Source: Trichomonas vaginalis G3
Taxonomy: Eukaryota; Parabasalia; Trichomonadida; Trichomonadidae
Direction of reading: 5' to 3'
Assembly: GCF_026262505.1 (NCBI RefSeq)
Contig: NC_067205.1
Span: forward strand, 3,968,001-4,032,000
Length of the DNA stretch: 64,000 bases
A program made the translations under genes and the position numbers. Shown piece by piece: positions 53,093 to 63,606 of this stretch. The notes beneath the pieces are model-generated. The model was not told the DNA's origin, did not search any database, and was given only the letters and a program-made list of their open reading frames with translations. Position 1 is the stretch's first letter. Each line of letters opens with the position of its first letter.

Positions 53093-53680
53093 TGTGTTCT
53101 TCTTCAAAATTTTATTTTTTTATTAAAAAGAATCTTTACAAAATATACATTTACTTAAATTAATATTTAAAAACGTGCTCTATCAAAAGTTCCAAAAATT
53201 CAATATTTTAGCTTTTCTGAGGTGTCACTTTTGATGAATTTCTGTTTACAACAATTGTATAATTAAAATTGCGAAGACATTATCTTTATCAAGGGATATA
53301 TAATCCCTTGAAGTTGACAATCAAAACATTTTATGTCACTTTTTTGGTATTTTTTATAAAAATTTATGTTGGCATTTTTTTATTTTCAAGATTTACAAGA
53401 ATCTAAGAATTCATTCATATTTTACACTTCACACTCAATTACAATACAATTCTAATCATAAGAATAATCTTATCTGCGAAAGAAACTCAAACAAATTCTA
53501 ATAATAGAGTAGAAGTTTTAAATACAAATACAAAACAACATCTACCAAACACACTTTAACTAGTAAGAATGAGTTTAATCTTAATTTTTCATTGTTTAAT
53601 TGTGTTTTCGAAATTGATGCATTTCTTGATAAACTTTATCGCATTGAAGTTTTCTCTAAAACAATAGGCAATCAAGAATA
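53093..53680. other. Unit 3 AT-rich stretch without a recognised gene
   Basis: Matches 15399-15985, with single differences such as TTTCTGTTTAC for TTTATGTTTAC. Confidence 0.4.
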
Positions 53681-53683
53681 ACT

Positions 53684-54044
53684 GTTCTTTCGAATTTCTA
53701 TCCTGAAAAGTGGACTGAGATATCTCTTTGGGCTTTGAAAGATATATTATCTATTTTTTGATTCTTTGATGACAGAAACACAAACTTCATGTCCACTAAA
53801 TGTAACAACTTCTACTATCTGAAACATAATCATCAGATGTTCCACTACCAAAACATCATGAACCACCTCCTGAAGTTCTGAGGTTGTGTTAATCTCCTTT
53901 ACAGAATTTATCATTATCAAGGTTGATGCCTCCCCCTGTATATGTTCATCCTTTACCTCTGCTTTGTGCGATGTTATATTCTTTTAATGATCCTATGGTA
54001 TCTCCTTAATCTTTAGAGTCTGAATATATTGCATTTCAATATTA
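53684..54044 (-). pseudogene. Decayed glycine-rich fragment D, unit 3
   Basis: Copy of 15990-16350. Confidence 0.4.
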
Positions 54045-54093
54045 AATAAATAATTATATGAAAAAAATACAGATCATGAATATGTTATTTTAG

Positions 54094-54276
54094 CTAGTTT
54101 AAAAGAAGTCGATAATCAAATAATTGTTCAAAAAATTGAACTTTGTTTTTATAGAATCTTTTTCTATGACCGCTTGTTGCGTTAAAAAAGGTAGAAAATG
54201 AAGTATTAGATTTAGCTGAATCAGATGAAATTATGTAAAAATCATCACGCATTATACGTGCATATGATATGTTAAT

Positions 54277-54282
<6 letters not shown>
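54094..54282 (-). pseudogene. Second beta-helix-like region, unit 3, cut by Polinton E
   Basis: Only the 3' part (RMRDDFYIISSDSAKSNTS onward) is left; the A-run of Polinton E starts at 54283. Confidence 0.45.
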
Positions 54283-54316
<34 letters not shown>

Positions 54317-54395
54317 TAATGGGGCTTCCAGGGGCTGCGCCCCTTCTAGCCCCGAAGATGTTTAGTATAAAATGAGGTTTTTATTCGGAAAATTG
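54283..54395. repeat. Polinton E: left terminal repeat
   Basis: A-run, GGTAATGGGGCTTCCAGG, then the inner hairpin GGGGC-TGC-GCCCC (A and C: GGCAC-TTC-GTGCC), TTCTAGCCCCGAAGATG, TTTAGTATAAAATGAG. The outer GGGGCT/AGCCCC stem is the same as in A and C. No 25-bp iterons follow it, unlike A and C. Confidence 0.85.
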
Positions 54396-55274
54396 TTAGT
54401 CTTCTGGTGTGAATTCGGAGGACTCTTCGTGTTTCTCTTCTTCGTGTTTCTCTTCTTCTTCCTCTTCCATTGCTTCTGGGAAGAAGTCTTCTTCTGGGTC
54501 GAAGACATTATATAATGTGTAATTGAATGACACATTATATCTTTCTTTGAGTTCGCTCCTGACAAAGAACTTAGTTCCAGGAATACAGAAGACTTCTGTG
54601 CGTTGGAAAAGCTGATGTCCTGGAACAAATTTGGCAATTAGAGACTTCTTTTTTCCGAATTGTTCAGGAGTTTCCATGACGACAGTAACAACATCTCCAT
54701 CTGCGAGGTCTTGTTGTTGTTCGGAAAGGTAAAGAGCAATGATATAAATGGTTGCTGCGTTGAATTCGAGAAAGTCGAATTCAAATTGTGTAGTCGTATA
54801 GCAGTCAAACCATTTTGTACAGTTGTCTCCGAACTCGTCAACGTATTCATCTTGGTCATATCCGTAACTAAAGACTTGGAATTCGGCAATTGTCTTGTCG
54901 AATGACCGTTGGATGTTACGAGGAAGATTTTGACGAACTTGGTATAAAGTTCTCAACATTATAAGCTTAGTAAATGTTGGAAAATACTGAACTAAGACAT
55001 CGCTAAGCTCAATTGGACTTGGAATTGTCTTAGTAAGTTCAATTGAACTAGCAATTGCTTTGTTCAGAACTTCACAGAACTGAGTATTGTATATAGCGTC
55101 TGGTTGTGTGTTTTCTTCGGCGTCTTTGAGATATTTAGAGCAAATTTGTTGAAGAATTTCTCTTAATTCGCTGTTAGACTTTTTGGCGGTTATTCTAACA
55201 GCTGTGCCAGTTCTTGGAGGTTGTGGGGCTTTGGCTTTGGTTAGCGGTTGAGAATTGTTAATGTTGGCTTCCAT
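54396..55274 (-). CDS. Polinton E: element-specific 292-aa protein with acidic tail
   Basis: Looks whole. I prefer the ATG at 55274 (MEANINNSQPLTKAKAPQPP) because it follows TTTATTTTTGTCTA; an ATG 12 codons upstream (55310) is possible. Basic Pro-rich start, helical middle (LREILQQICSKYLKDAEE, IQRSFDKTIAEFQVF), aromatic beta-rich part (YTTTQFEFDFLEFNAATIYI), and a strongly acidic end (AMEEEEEEKHEEEKHEE). It is not found at the matching ends of A or C. No family recognised. Confidence 0.65.
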   Translation of the reverse strand: MEANINNSQPLTKAKAPQPPRTGTAVRITAKKSNSELREILQQICSKYLKDAEENTQPDAIYNTQFCEVLNKAIASSIELTKTIPSPIELSDVLVQYFPTFTKLIMLRTLYQVRQNLPRNIQRSFDKTIAEFQVFSYGYDQDEYVDEFGDNCTKWFDCYTTTQFEFDFLEFNAATIYIIALYLSEQQQDLADGDVVTVVMETPEQFGKKKSLIAKFVPGHQLFQRTEVFCIPGTKFFVRSELKERYNVSFNYTLYNVFDPEEDFFPEAMEEEEEEKHEEEKHEESSEFTPED

Positions 55275-55746
55275 TAGACAAAAATAAACTGTTTTTTTCG
55301 GACTACTCATAGAAAAGTTTAAAATAAACCGTTTTCGTCAACGGTAACCCCCTCTATTTTTTTATTTTATTTAATAGTTACCGTTGGCAAACCGTTCCAT
55401 CTCAAATATTGAATGAACTATAAACGTTTTTTGTTTTCTATACATACTTTTTTGTCCAACGGTAAAACTTTTTACACAACGGTTTTTGAGAGTCGTAGCC
55501 GTTGACTTTTTTGTAGAGCACTCAAAATAGTACAGCTTTGTCCGGACAAGTAAGGGTCTATCGTCGCTACAGGAAAAGTTACAGGCGTTCCAAGGAAGTA
55601 TACTTTGAGAAGACTTTCCCCCTTATAGAATGAGATAGGACGGTTATTTTACAAAACTGACAACACTTTGACCGAGTAGTTTTTTGTGCTGAACAAAAAG
55701 TGTCATATAAACATCTGTCAAAAACCGCTTTTTAACTTCACTTAAA
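55275..55746. promoter_or_regulatory. Polinton E: spacer with clustered AACGG/CCGTT motifs
   Basis: No gene. Seven AACGG/CCGTT words in both orientations at about 55328-55508 (AAACCGTTTTCGTCAACGG, TTACCGTTGG, AAACCGTTCC, CCAACGGTAAAAC, ACAACGGTTTT, GCCGTTGAC). They resemble the Myb-type core YAACNG. They lie between the divergent 292-aa gene and the large coiled-coil gene and would suit a shared control region. Confidence 0.5.
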
Positions 55747-58700
55747 ATGCCACGTAAGCTACGTAAGAATATACGTAAGAGGAAGAGAGCATTGAAACAT
55801 CCAATAGTAAAACTGACACCACAACAACAGTTGCAACAACAAATGCTGAATGACCCCACTATGTTGCAACAAATGTCAAGCAATCCTATGCTTTTAAACC
55901 GAGTTCTTGGTGCACAGAGTGGAGGTTTAAGAGCGGCACTTTTAGCGAAAATGGCAGGCTATGGTGGAGCTGCAGACGGAACAGCTATAACCCTCAAAGT
56001 CAAATGAATTTGAGTTCACTCAAAAATCAAATAACAGATGTCAAAAAGTCAAACATAGACATACAGAAGCAAATAAGTGAAAACGAAAAGAAACTAGAAT
56101 ATGACAGACACACAAAGAAACTCAATGAGTTAAACGTAGAGAAAAAGAAGAAAGAAGAACAACTGAAAGAACTAAGTACAGAGGAATATGCGAAAAAAGT
56201 GTCAGAAAAAGCAACAGAAGTAGCAAAAATGGAACAAGATGTCATAAATTTGAAAAACCATACTACTCAATATAAAATACTGAAAGATGAAGAGATAAAA
56301 CAAAAAGCCCTGAAGACATATATGGATAGCGATGAGTATAAAAAAGAAGTTGAAGCAAATGTAAAGGCAGAAAAACTTTTACAGTTGCAAAACCAAACCG
56401 TACAGTATGAAAACTTAGCACAAGAAAGTAAAAATAACGACGCAGCCATGCAAAAGGCAATGAAAAGCGCAGAATATATAAAAGCTAACAATGACTGGTT
56501 AGATGCCCAAGCCAACGCTAAAGCAGCCCAACTCATAGGGTCAATAAGGACAAAAATACAAGCGGATGAAGACAGTTCAAATGAAGCTTTAACAAATGCT
56601 GACTTTAAGAACGCCTTCGAAGCTCTTCATAGTAAGGTGAAACAAGTGAACGACTTCTCATCTGGAAAGAAACTGAAGTCTGAAGGTTTCGACAAAGAGT
56701 TAAAAGAAGTAGCACAAAATATGACGAAAATAACAGATGCAGCAACGAGACAGGCAGTTCAAAGTGCCTATGACGCCGTTAGAGCAACTGTTGTGAAAAG
56801 TCAAGAAAAAGAGTTACAACAGACCAAAACAGACCTAGTAAATGCTTTCTTAAGAACGAAAAGTCAGGTAGGACATTACGCTGCAGATGGAACATATGTG
56901 CCAGCTGGTGGAATTTATATACCACCAAACCCTCCAAGAGAAGCACCTGCACCAGGACTACCTAGAACATTTACATCGTCACATGGACACAAACACAGGC
57001 ATGCACAACAACAACAACCAACAGTTCAAAATCCAACACAACAACCAACAGTTCAAAATCCAGCACAGCAACCAACAGTTCAAAACCCTGCACAACAACC
57101 AACAGTTCAAAACCCTGCACAACAACCACCTCCACAACCAGAGCAAGGACATAAAAGAAGTAGAGAACAAGGAAACCAAGAATTCTTAAAAATGCTTAAA
57201 GAAGACTATGGTTACCCAGATACTATTGACTTTAGTGACAGATATAAAGAAGCTATTAGAAAGTTCAATGAAGGAAATACTGACCCGAACCTATTTAGCT
57301 TTATGGCTCAGCACCATATGGGATATAATTTCAAACCTGGAAAATACAAGCTCGCTAAGGGATATGATTTAATAGCATATCATCCAAATGACATGACTGA
57401 ATTTACTCCGAGATATTTGGTGTCAGAGCTAAATGACAATACAACTCTCTTCATGAAACGCGTAAAAAATAGAAACGGAACGAAAGAAGAAAGGTTTATG
57501 AGTCCGGATGACTTAGATAGGGAACTTGTTAAAAACGGTCTCGGAATATATGAAATGCCAGCAGATGAGGTACAAGAAACTCCACAGGAAGAAGTTCAGA
57601 TACAACCAGACATGGAAGAAATAGTTCAGCAACAACAGCTAGAAGAGCCTGAAGGAAACGAACAAGTCCCTCCTTTGGAAACTAACTTCACAGAACTAGA
57701 TGAAGATTTGGAACAGCCGAAAAATCTTGACCCTCAACAAGAGTATGCGGAGAATATGGAATATTTCCAAGAGTCTAAAAAAAATTCGGCTGACATAGTA
57801 GAAGAATATCGAAAAATGTTTGCCGACATACAAAAGACTCCAACACCAGATGAAAATATTCAGCATAGAATGGAAGTACTGAAAGAAAATGTACACAAAT
57901 ACAACAACCCTTTTTACTTACGAGCATTTAACGTTCAATCTTCGGATGAACTCGGTGAAAATAAAAGGTTAAATTTCAAGAAAACATATAGAAATGAAAC
58001 ATTGTTTAAAGTTCATTCAGAACCTAACCAAGATGGAAACAAACCTACTTTTGTTTCTGCAGACGATGGAACTACAATGAGATGGGGTCATAAAGCTAAC
58101 CCGGATAGGTGGTTCATAAACTTACAACCACAATTCCAAGAAGTTGTAGACGCAATGGAAGTGAATGGTGAACCAGATATAGCTGGTATTTTCAGCGCGG
58201 CTTTAATGCCATTGAAAGATATGAAAGATGCAGATATTTTGGACCAGTATGAAATGAACATGGCTGATGGAAATATAACACCTGACGTTCTAGAACATTT
58301 ATCTCAAAGAACTACACAGAACCATAGAGATGGTATATTTGGTGAAGAGTTTAGAAAGAAAGTTAGGGAGAGCGAAGGAAGAGAACCTATTGTACATGAC
58401 CTTGCAAACGAAAGTTTACAAAATGTCATAAAAACTTACTTTGCAGACAATGAACCGAGAAGGGATGAATATTTAAGAAAACTCAAATGGACAGTACCAA
58501 ATGAAATGTTAGTATTGAAAAACATGTTCCTTGACAAAATAAAACCAACTACAGAAATAAACGACGCAAGACTGAAAGATTGGGTAGAAGCTTTCCCATT
58601 CACAAAAGATATTGTTGGTAACATGGAAAGAAAACCAGAATGGCTACAAAAACATATATTTGGAAACGAGCATATTCCATATGGACAGGCACTGTTTGAA

Positions 58701-58976
58701 GAGCTTGAACCGGAAACTCAGGAAAGAGTCATGCAAACAATACGCGAAGACTCAAATACAGACTATGACAAACTCTTTCTAGGATATAGGTTACCTGAGA
58801 TGGGCGACCAGAGCCAAAAGGCAAAAAGGACATGGGAAATTTGCAACATACTAGATGAACATAATGCAAAGATGCAACAACTTCAAGCAGAGGGCAATGA
58901 AGGAAAAAGAAGAGTTAAAAACTCAGTCAGGAAGAAAGTAAAGCTTGGTCCACGTGGGTTCTATTATGACATATAA
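55747..58976 (+). pseudogene. Polinton E: ~1,070-aa basic/coiled-coil/Gln-rich protein
   Basis: About one break; the 990-residue part 56004-58976 is open. The N-terminus is extremely basic (MPRKLRKNIRKRKRALKHP), followed by a Gln-rich part and GLRAALLAKMAGYGGAADG, where MAGYG fits an adenovirus-type protease site. Then a long Lys/Glu coiled coil (~270 residues), a low-complexity segment with PTVQNPAQQ repeated five times (57015-57140), an acidic Gln-rich linker, and a ~350-residue C-terminal domain starting near NVHKYNNPFYLRAFNV. The basic end and coils suggest a DNA-core or scaffold protein. Unrecognised family. Confidence 0.8.
57015..57140 (+). repeat. 27-bp in-frame repeat encoding PTVQNPAQQ
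   Basis: Four to five units of a 27-bp repeat (CAACCAACAGTTCAAAA and CTGCACAA type), ending in a Pro/Gln stretch. Unit number differs in C, and A has a different low-complexity stretch here. Confidence 0.75.
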
Positions 58977-59008
58977 ATCCAACTATTCTATATTTTTACT
59001 CATATGAA

Positions 59009-60604
59009 ATGTACGCCGCTCAGAATATAACGCCAACAGTTTTGGATGCTATGAATGGAAATGTTTCCGAATGGTATAACGAATGCGACAATGCCATTAG
59101 AAGGTCAGAAATAGTTCCTGGAACTTACGAATATACAACTGCTGTTTCTTATGGAAACGTAGGTGAGTTTGGAGAAGGTTCTTCAACAACAGTAGATATT
59201 GCTTGCGACAGGTTTCATATAATTTCTATTGACAACTCTTTCTTATACGTGGAACAAGACATTGAAATAAAACCTTCTGCCAAGTTGTCTGACAAGAAAG
59301 GTTGCAATGGAATTTTCTATGTCGGATACCAATATGCTCCAGAAGTTTTCATGGGATATAAGATATATTCTAACTCTGACTTAGTTCAAACAGTAACATG
59401 GGCAAACTATGAATGGTTCGCTTTGAGAAACTCAGTACAACCACAAGCTAGAGAACAAACAGACCAGTATGCAACTATTGAGAAAATAAGAAGACTTGAC
59501 CCTAACGTTCCAGGAGTTTATGTTAACCTTTCTGGACAAACTGCAGCAGCAGTAACCAAAGTAAAACTGAAACTTAGAGTTCCTTTGTCATCTTTCCTCA
59601 TCTTCAGGTTTTTAAGATACTTGCCAAACTGGGCAGGAAAAATTTCTATCGAACTTACTCCAAGCAAAAATAACTTAGTCATTGCACCAACACAAGACCC
59701 ATTCACTCTTACGTAGCGAATGGAGCCAAATTCGCCGACTTTTGCAAAGACAAAGTTGACTTAGACTTTGGTTTCTCAAACCTCAACACTGAAGTAAACT
59801 ATTATTTCAATGCTGCTGGAGATGCTTGGGACCCAGTTAAGTTCACATGCGAAAAGTTTGAATGCAAGAGAATAGAAAGCAGACTTGCAGTCTATATGTT
59901 GGACCCAGATATTTCAAATGCTTTAGCTGCCAAATATATTGCAGTTCCACTTATGTTCCCTATACACCAAATATCTGTCAAAGACTTTGCAGGTGAAGTT
60001 GGAAACCAAAGTGCTGACCCAGGTGCAAGAACAGATATTGCTTTAACAACTGCAATGAAACATGCAGATACTATGTTTGTACTGTTCAGACGAACTATAA
60101 ATGACTATTCTTGCTTCTACAACCCTGGTATTAAATACCATATAAACATAGATGGCAAATACTATCCAAGAGAAGAATATTCTACAGTTGAGGATATGAG
60201 GTCATACAACTTGACATTAGATGCTATGAACTTTAACAACAACTTCACAACAACCATTAACCCTGAAATGCAAAGTTCTATTATGCCATATGTGAAAGTA
60301 TGGACCATACAGGAGTCAAAAAACTCAATATACAAATGGAGACCGTTCAAACTTTTGGCTTGGCATTCCATTTGCTGACTCAGAAGACTTTATGGGTGGT
60401 ATTTCAACTGTTGGTACAGTTCAAATACAATATACTGGTGACAGAGACGGTCCAGATGAATTGAAAGCAAAGAAGTTTACAAAACCAATAGCACTTTTCA
60501 CGGAAGATGCTCTTTTGAAGATTCGTTCGATGAAACCTGCTGGGGCTCCTCAGATTGGCATAACGACAGCTTCCATCGAGCAGATTTTGGCAGCAGGTCA
60601 GTAA
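59009..60604 (+). pseudogene. Polinton E: major capsid protein
   Basis: About two to three breaks. The first 235 residues are open (59009-59716, MYAAQNITPTVLDAMNGNVS onward). It is preceded by TTTTTACTCATATGAA, the structural-gene leader, and ends GITTASIEQILAAGQ. Confidence 0.85.
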
Positions 60605-60917
60605 GTTGTTCTTGAACTGACTTCTCTCCGTCAAATATTGACAGTACGCCAGTTTTGACATAAAATTGTATTATAAACTTACCTTTAGAAATATCGGTCA
60701 GTTTTGTTGTTATATTTTTGTCTGCTTCAAGAACTTTCACCATCTCGGTTATACCAACTTTCTTTGCTTTATGAAAATATTTTGGTTCAGCAAAGACTGC
60801 TATTCTATAACATTTTCCATTGTTTGTGTAAAGAACTATTCTGTCAATGAACTTGTATTGTTTGTGTGTGTAAACTTTGTTTTGCTTCAATTCGAAGAGA
60901 TACTCAAATACGTCCAT
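60498..60917 (-). CDS. Polinton E: 139-aa protein, antisense overlap with major capsid gene
   Basis: Looks whole. Starts MDVFEYLFELKQNKVYTHKQ; contains YRIAVFAEPKYFHKAKKVG and GKFIIQFYVKTGVLSIFDG; ends SEEPQQVSSNESSKEHLP. Its last 107 bp (60498-60604) are antisense to the last codons of the major capsid gene. No family recognised. Present in A, C and E at the same place, so it is a stable part of the gene set. Confidence 0.7.
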   Translation of the reverse strand: MDVFEYLFELKQNKVYTHKQYKFIDRIVLYTNNGKCYRIAVFAEPKYFHKAKKVGITEMVKVLEADKNITTKLTDISKGKFIIQFYVKTGVLSIFDGEKSVQEQLTDLLPKSARWKLSLCQSEEPQQVSSNESSKEHLP

Positions 60918-60935
60918 CTTTTTATTCTAAGTAAA
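60918..60935. promoter_or_regulatory. Polinton E: 18-bp divergent promoter
   Basis: CTTTTTATTCTAAGTAAA, the exact reverse complement of 40541-40558 and 3053-3070. Confidence 0.5.
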
Positions 60936-61535
60936 ATGTCATTTCCGAAAAATAGAAGCGTAAGTGTTTCAAAAGGTTTAATGGCGGTGGCAGATGTGAA
61001 GTTAAATTCACCAACTCAAACAAACAGTCAAAGTGTTGTTGTCAATGTCAAAGAAAGAGATGTTGAAGTGGGGAAACCATACGAAGACGAAGATGGTATA
61101 ACAATAGTTCCTGTAAAAGAACAACCAACATACCCTGAAGTTAGCAGAGACTTAAGTTCTGTTGCAGATATTCGAAACGACTACCAACAACTTAAAGACA
61201 AACTTAAAACTCAGGAGAAGATTTGTCAAGCTTTGGGTATAATGTTAAACTTGGTCGAACACAACCCTGTAAAAGTGAACTCATATGTCATCGCACCTCA
61301 TGAAATTTTGAAAGAACTATTGAAACTTTTGACAGAGGCAGACGATATAAACATCAAAGAAATAGAACCCGACATTGCTTGCTGTGGTGTTTCATATAAT
61401 GTCATTGACAAGATATACGTTATGAAAGGAGGTGAAACGTTGAACTTAAAATATAGTTTCCCAGACGTCATAAAAATATTTGACGACCACAACATTTCAT
61501 TAAAATTTTTGCTAAGTAAATGGCAGAAGACATAG
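60936..61535 (+). CDS. Polinton E: 199-aa coiled-coil protein
   Basis: Looks whole. I place the start at MSFPKNRSVSVSKGLMA, not in the longer upstream frame, because that extension is antisense to the 139-aa gene. Polar N-terminus (NSPTQTNSQSVVV), Pro-rich segment (VPVKEQPTYPEVS), short coiled coil (IRNDYQQLKDKLKTQEKI), then a mixed domain with CCGVSYNVIDKIYVMKGGE. Its end overlaps the start of the penton-like gene. Function unknown, probably structural. Confidence 0.7.
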   Translation: MSFPKNRSVSVSKGLMAVADVKLNSPTQTNSQSVVVNVKERDVEVGKPYEDEDGITIVPVKEQPTYPEVSRDLSSVADIRNDYQQLKDKLKTQEKICQALGIMLNLVEHNPVKVNSYVIAPHEILKELLKLLTEADDINIKEIEPDIACCGVSYNVIDKIYVMKGGETLNLKYSFPDVIKIFDDHNISLKFLLSKWQKT

Positions 61536-62310
61536 TGGTTTATACTATTACGACTAAAAACCCTGAGTCATATAATTCTATAACAACAAACTTACAAAGT
61601 CCTCAAGGACGATATTGTAAACTAACCTTAAACACAATGACGACTAAAGCCTGTTTTGCTCTTTTGACACCAGAAGACTTTTTGTTGTGAATGGTAAAAA
61701 ATACTTCTTTGAAGATACTTACTCAGATATACCACCAACAGGTTTTGTTGACTTATTTAATACTTTAAGGACGGATGTAACATGTGCTGCAACTAGAGCA
61801 GGTTTCATTATGTTTGGATGTCCGACTGAGTTTACTATAAACGATATGAGCTATAATACAAAACTTATATCTGGTTTTTACTACCAACAGTTTCCTATAA
61901 CAGGAAAAGGTGTCATACAAGGAATGTCTGTTCCATTGACTTTAAGTACACCTATTTTATATATTGTTTCAAACTTAGGTTCAAAGTGCTATTCGAATGT
62001 CGACAGAAACTACTATGACCAAAAGATACTCATGCGTATAAACAACACTTTCTCTGCTGGTTTGCCTATTGTTCATTCGAATGCAGAGTTTTCAGCTTTA
62101 GTAAACTCAAACACTTTAGCAAACATAAACTTAACCTTAGTTGACGCAAACTTTGTTCCTGTAAAACTTTTATGTCCTATGTATTTGTCAATGACGGCAG
62201 AAAGTTTCGAATTGGAAGATGCAACTGGTGAAAGTATTGTACTACAAGAACAACTTCAACAACAAATAGCTCAAGAACAACAAATGCAACAAATGGAACT
62301 CAAGAATAAA
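61520..62310 (+). pseudogene. Polinton E: penton-like minor capsid protein
   Basis: About two breaks. Start MAEDIVVYTITTKNPESYNS overlaps the 199-aa gene by 16 bp. The body (SDIPPTGFVDLFNTLRTDV, SNVDRNYYDQKILMRINN, NINLTLVDANFVPVKLLCPM) is beta-rich, and the end is Gln-rich. Confidence 0.6.
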
Positions 62311-62337
62311 AAAAATATTTTTTTTATTTTTATAAAA
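62311..62337 (+). promoter_or_regulatory. Polinton E: helicase leader
   Basis: A-run, ATATTTTTTTTATTTTTATA, AAA before ATG 62338. Confidence 0.4.
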
Positions 62338-63571
62338 ATGTACAGAATAGACGTTTCAGATTTTTATGACTTCCAAGCTTCAGAAATATGTGTCCATTTA
62401 GAGACTATAACAAAGCAGTCGAGAATTTGAAACGTTTAGTCATTTATGTGACTCTGCCCCAGAATGTTATGTCATGAAAGAATGGGATGTTGTCTTTAAC
62501 AAACCAAGAGCAACCATAGTTTCAGAACAAGAATGTAGACAGAAACTTAAGAAAATAAAAGTCGTACAAGTTGGTATGAAGATGTTAGATGCTTGGGATA
62601 TCTTATTGTCAAAGTTAGAAGATTTTTCAGTTCGTGGTATAAAGTTCTATACACCATCTCCAAACTTCTATTCTATCTTCACTGGATATAAATACGAACA
62701 AGTAGAATGGAAAGAAAATGTTATAGAAGCTTGGTTAGACCATGTCAAAGAAATTATATGCAATGGAAACGAAAGAGTCTATGAGTATATCTTATGTTGG
62801 TTTGCAAACATCTTACAACATCCAAGTGCTAAAAATGAAACTGCTCTCATTATAATTGGAAAACAAGGAACTGGTAAGAACACTTTCTTTACAGATATCT
62901 TATGCAAACTGTTAGAGGGCTATTCGAACCCTAATATGACAAACTTAGAAAACATCTGCGGTAAATTTAACTCTTCAATAGAGAATATGAAACTTATAGT
63001 ATGTAACGAACTTCAAAGTATAGATACAACAAAGGTTTTAAACTCAGATGCTTTGAAGAGTCTTATAACAGACAAAGTTGGAGTTGTTGAAAGAAAATAT
63101 AAAGACCAAAGAGTTTGTGAAAATGTTGCAAATTTCATCATGGTTTCAAACAATGCCGTTCCGATGAAGTTAGAAAGTTCTGACAGAAGATATGTAGTTG
63201 TCAGAACGTCAGATTCTCATATGCAAGATACAGAATATTTTGACGACTTAGCAGAAACTTTGACACCTAACTTTTACAACCACTTGTTCTCATATTTCAT
63301 GACATTAGATATTTCTAAGTTCAATCCAAGACAAATTCCATATACCGAAGAAAGACAAACATTGTTAGAAGCAAACAAGAGTGTATATGAACTGTTTATA
63401 GATGAGACTAACTTTGAGTGTTTAGATGAAAGGTCATTGTACGATTCGTATAAACAATATTGTCAAGAGTATGGTTATATGACAGCATCTAAACGAACAT
63501 TCTTGGCAAATGTCAAAAATCTTTTAGATGTTCAGAACGGCGTATATACAAAGAAAAATTTTTCTGAGTAA
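62338..63571 (+). pseudogene. Polinton E: SF3 helicase
   Basis: About one to two breaks near the start; 62474-63571 (365 residues, including P-loop, Walker B, VSNN sensor and SSDRRYVVV) is open. Confidence 0.82.
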
Positions 63572-63606
63572 ATTTAAAAAAAATATTTTTTTATCCGATA
63601 GAAAAG

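Larger units (their letters stand above)
48341..54282. repeat. Host tandem unit 3, truncated by Polinton E
   Basis: Starts at TACATAATATC (48341) and follows the unit order until GATTTA at 54277-54282, where the A-run of Polinton E begins. Uninterrupted at both the C site (palindrome, 53050) and the TIR-element site (48465), so it is the empty-site control for both. Confidence 0.9.

Noticed and set aside
60666-60935. N-terminal extension of the 199-aa protein in element E (MYYKLTFRNIGQFCCYIF onward)
   Set aside because: It is antisense to the conserved 139-aa gene and does not exist with the same sequence as a leader in A and C; the ATG at 60936 follows the shared promoter string.
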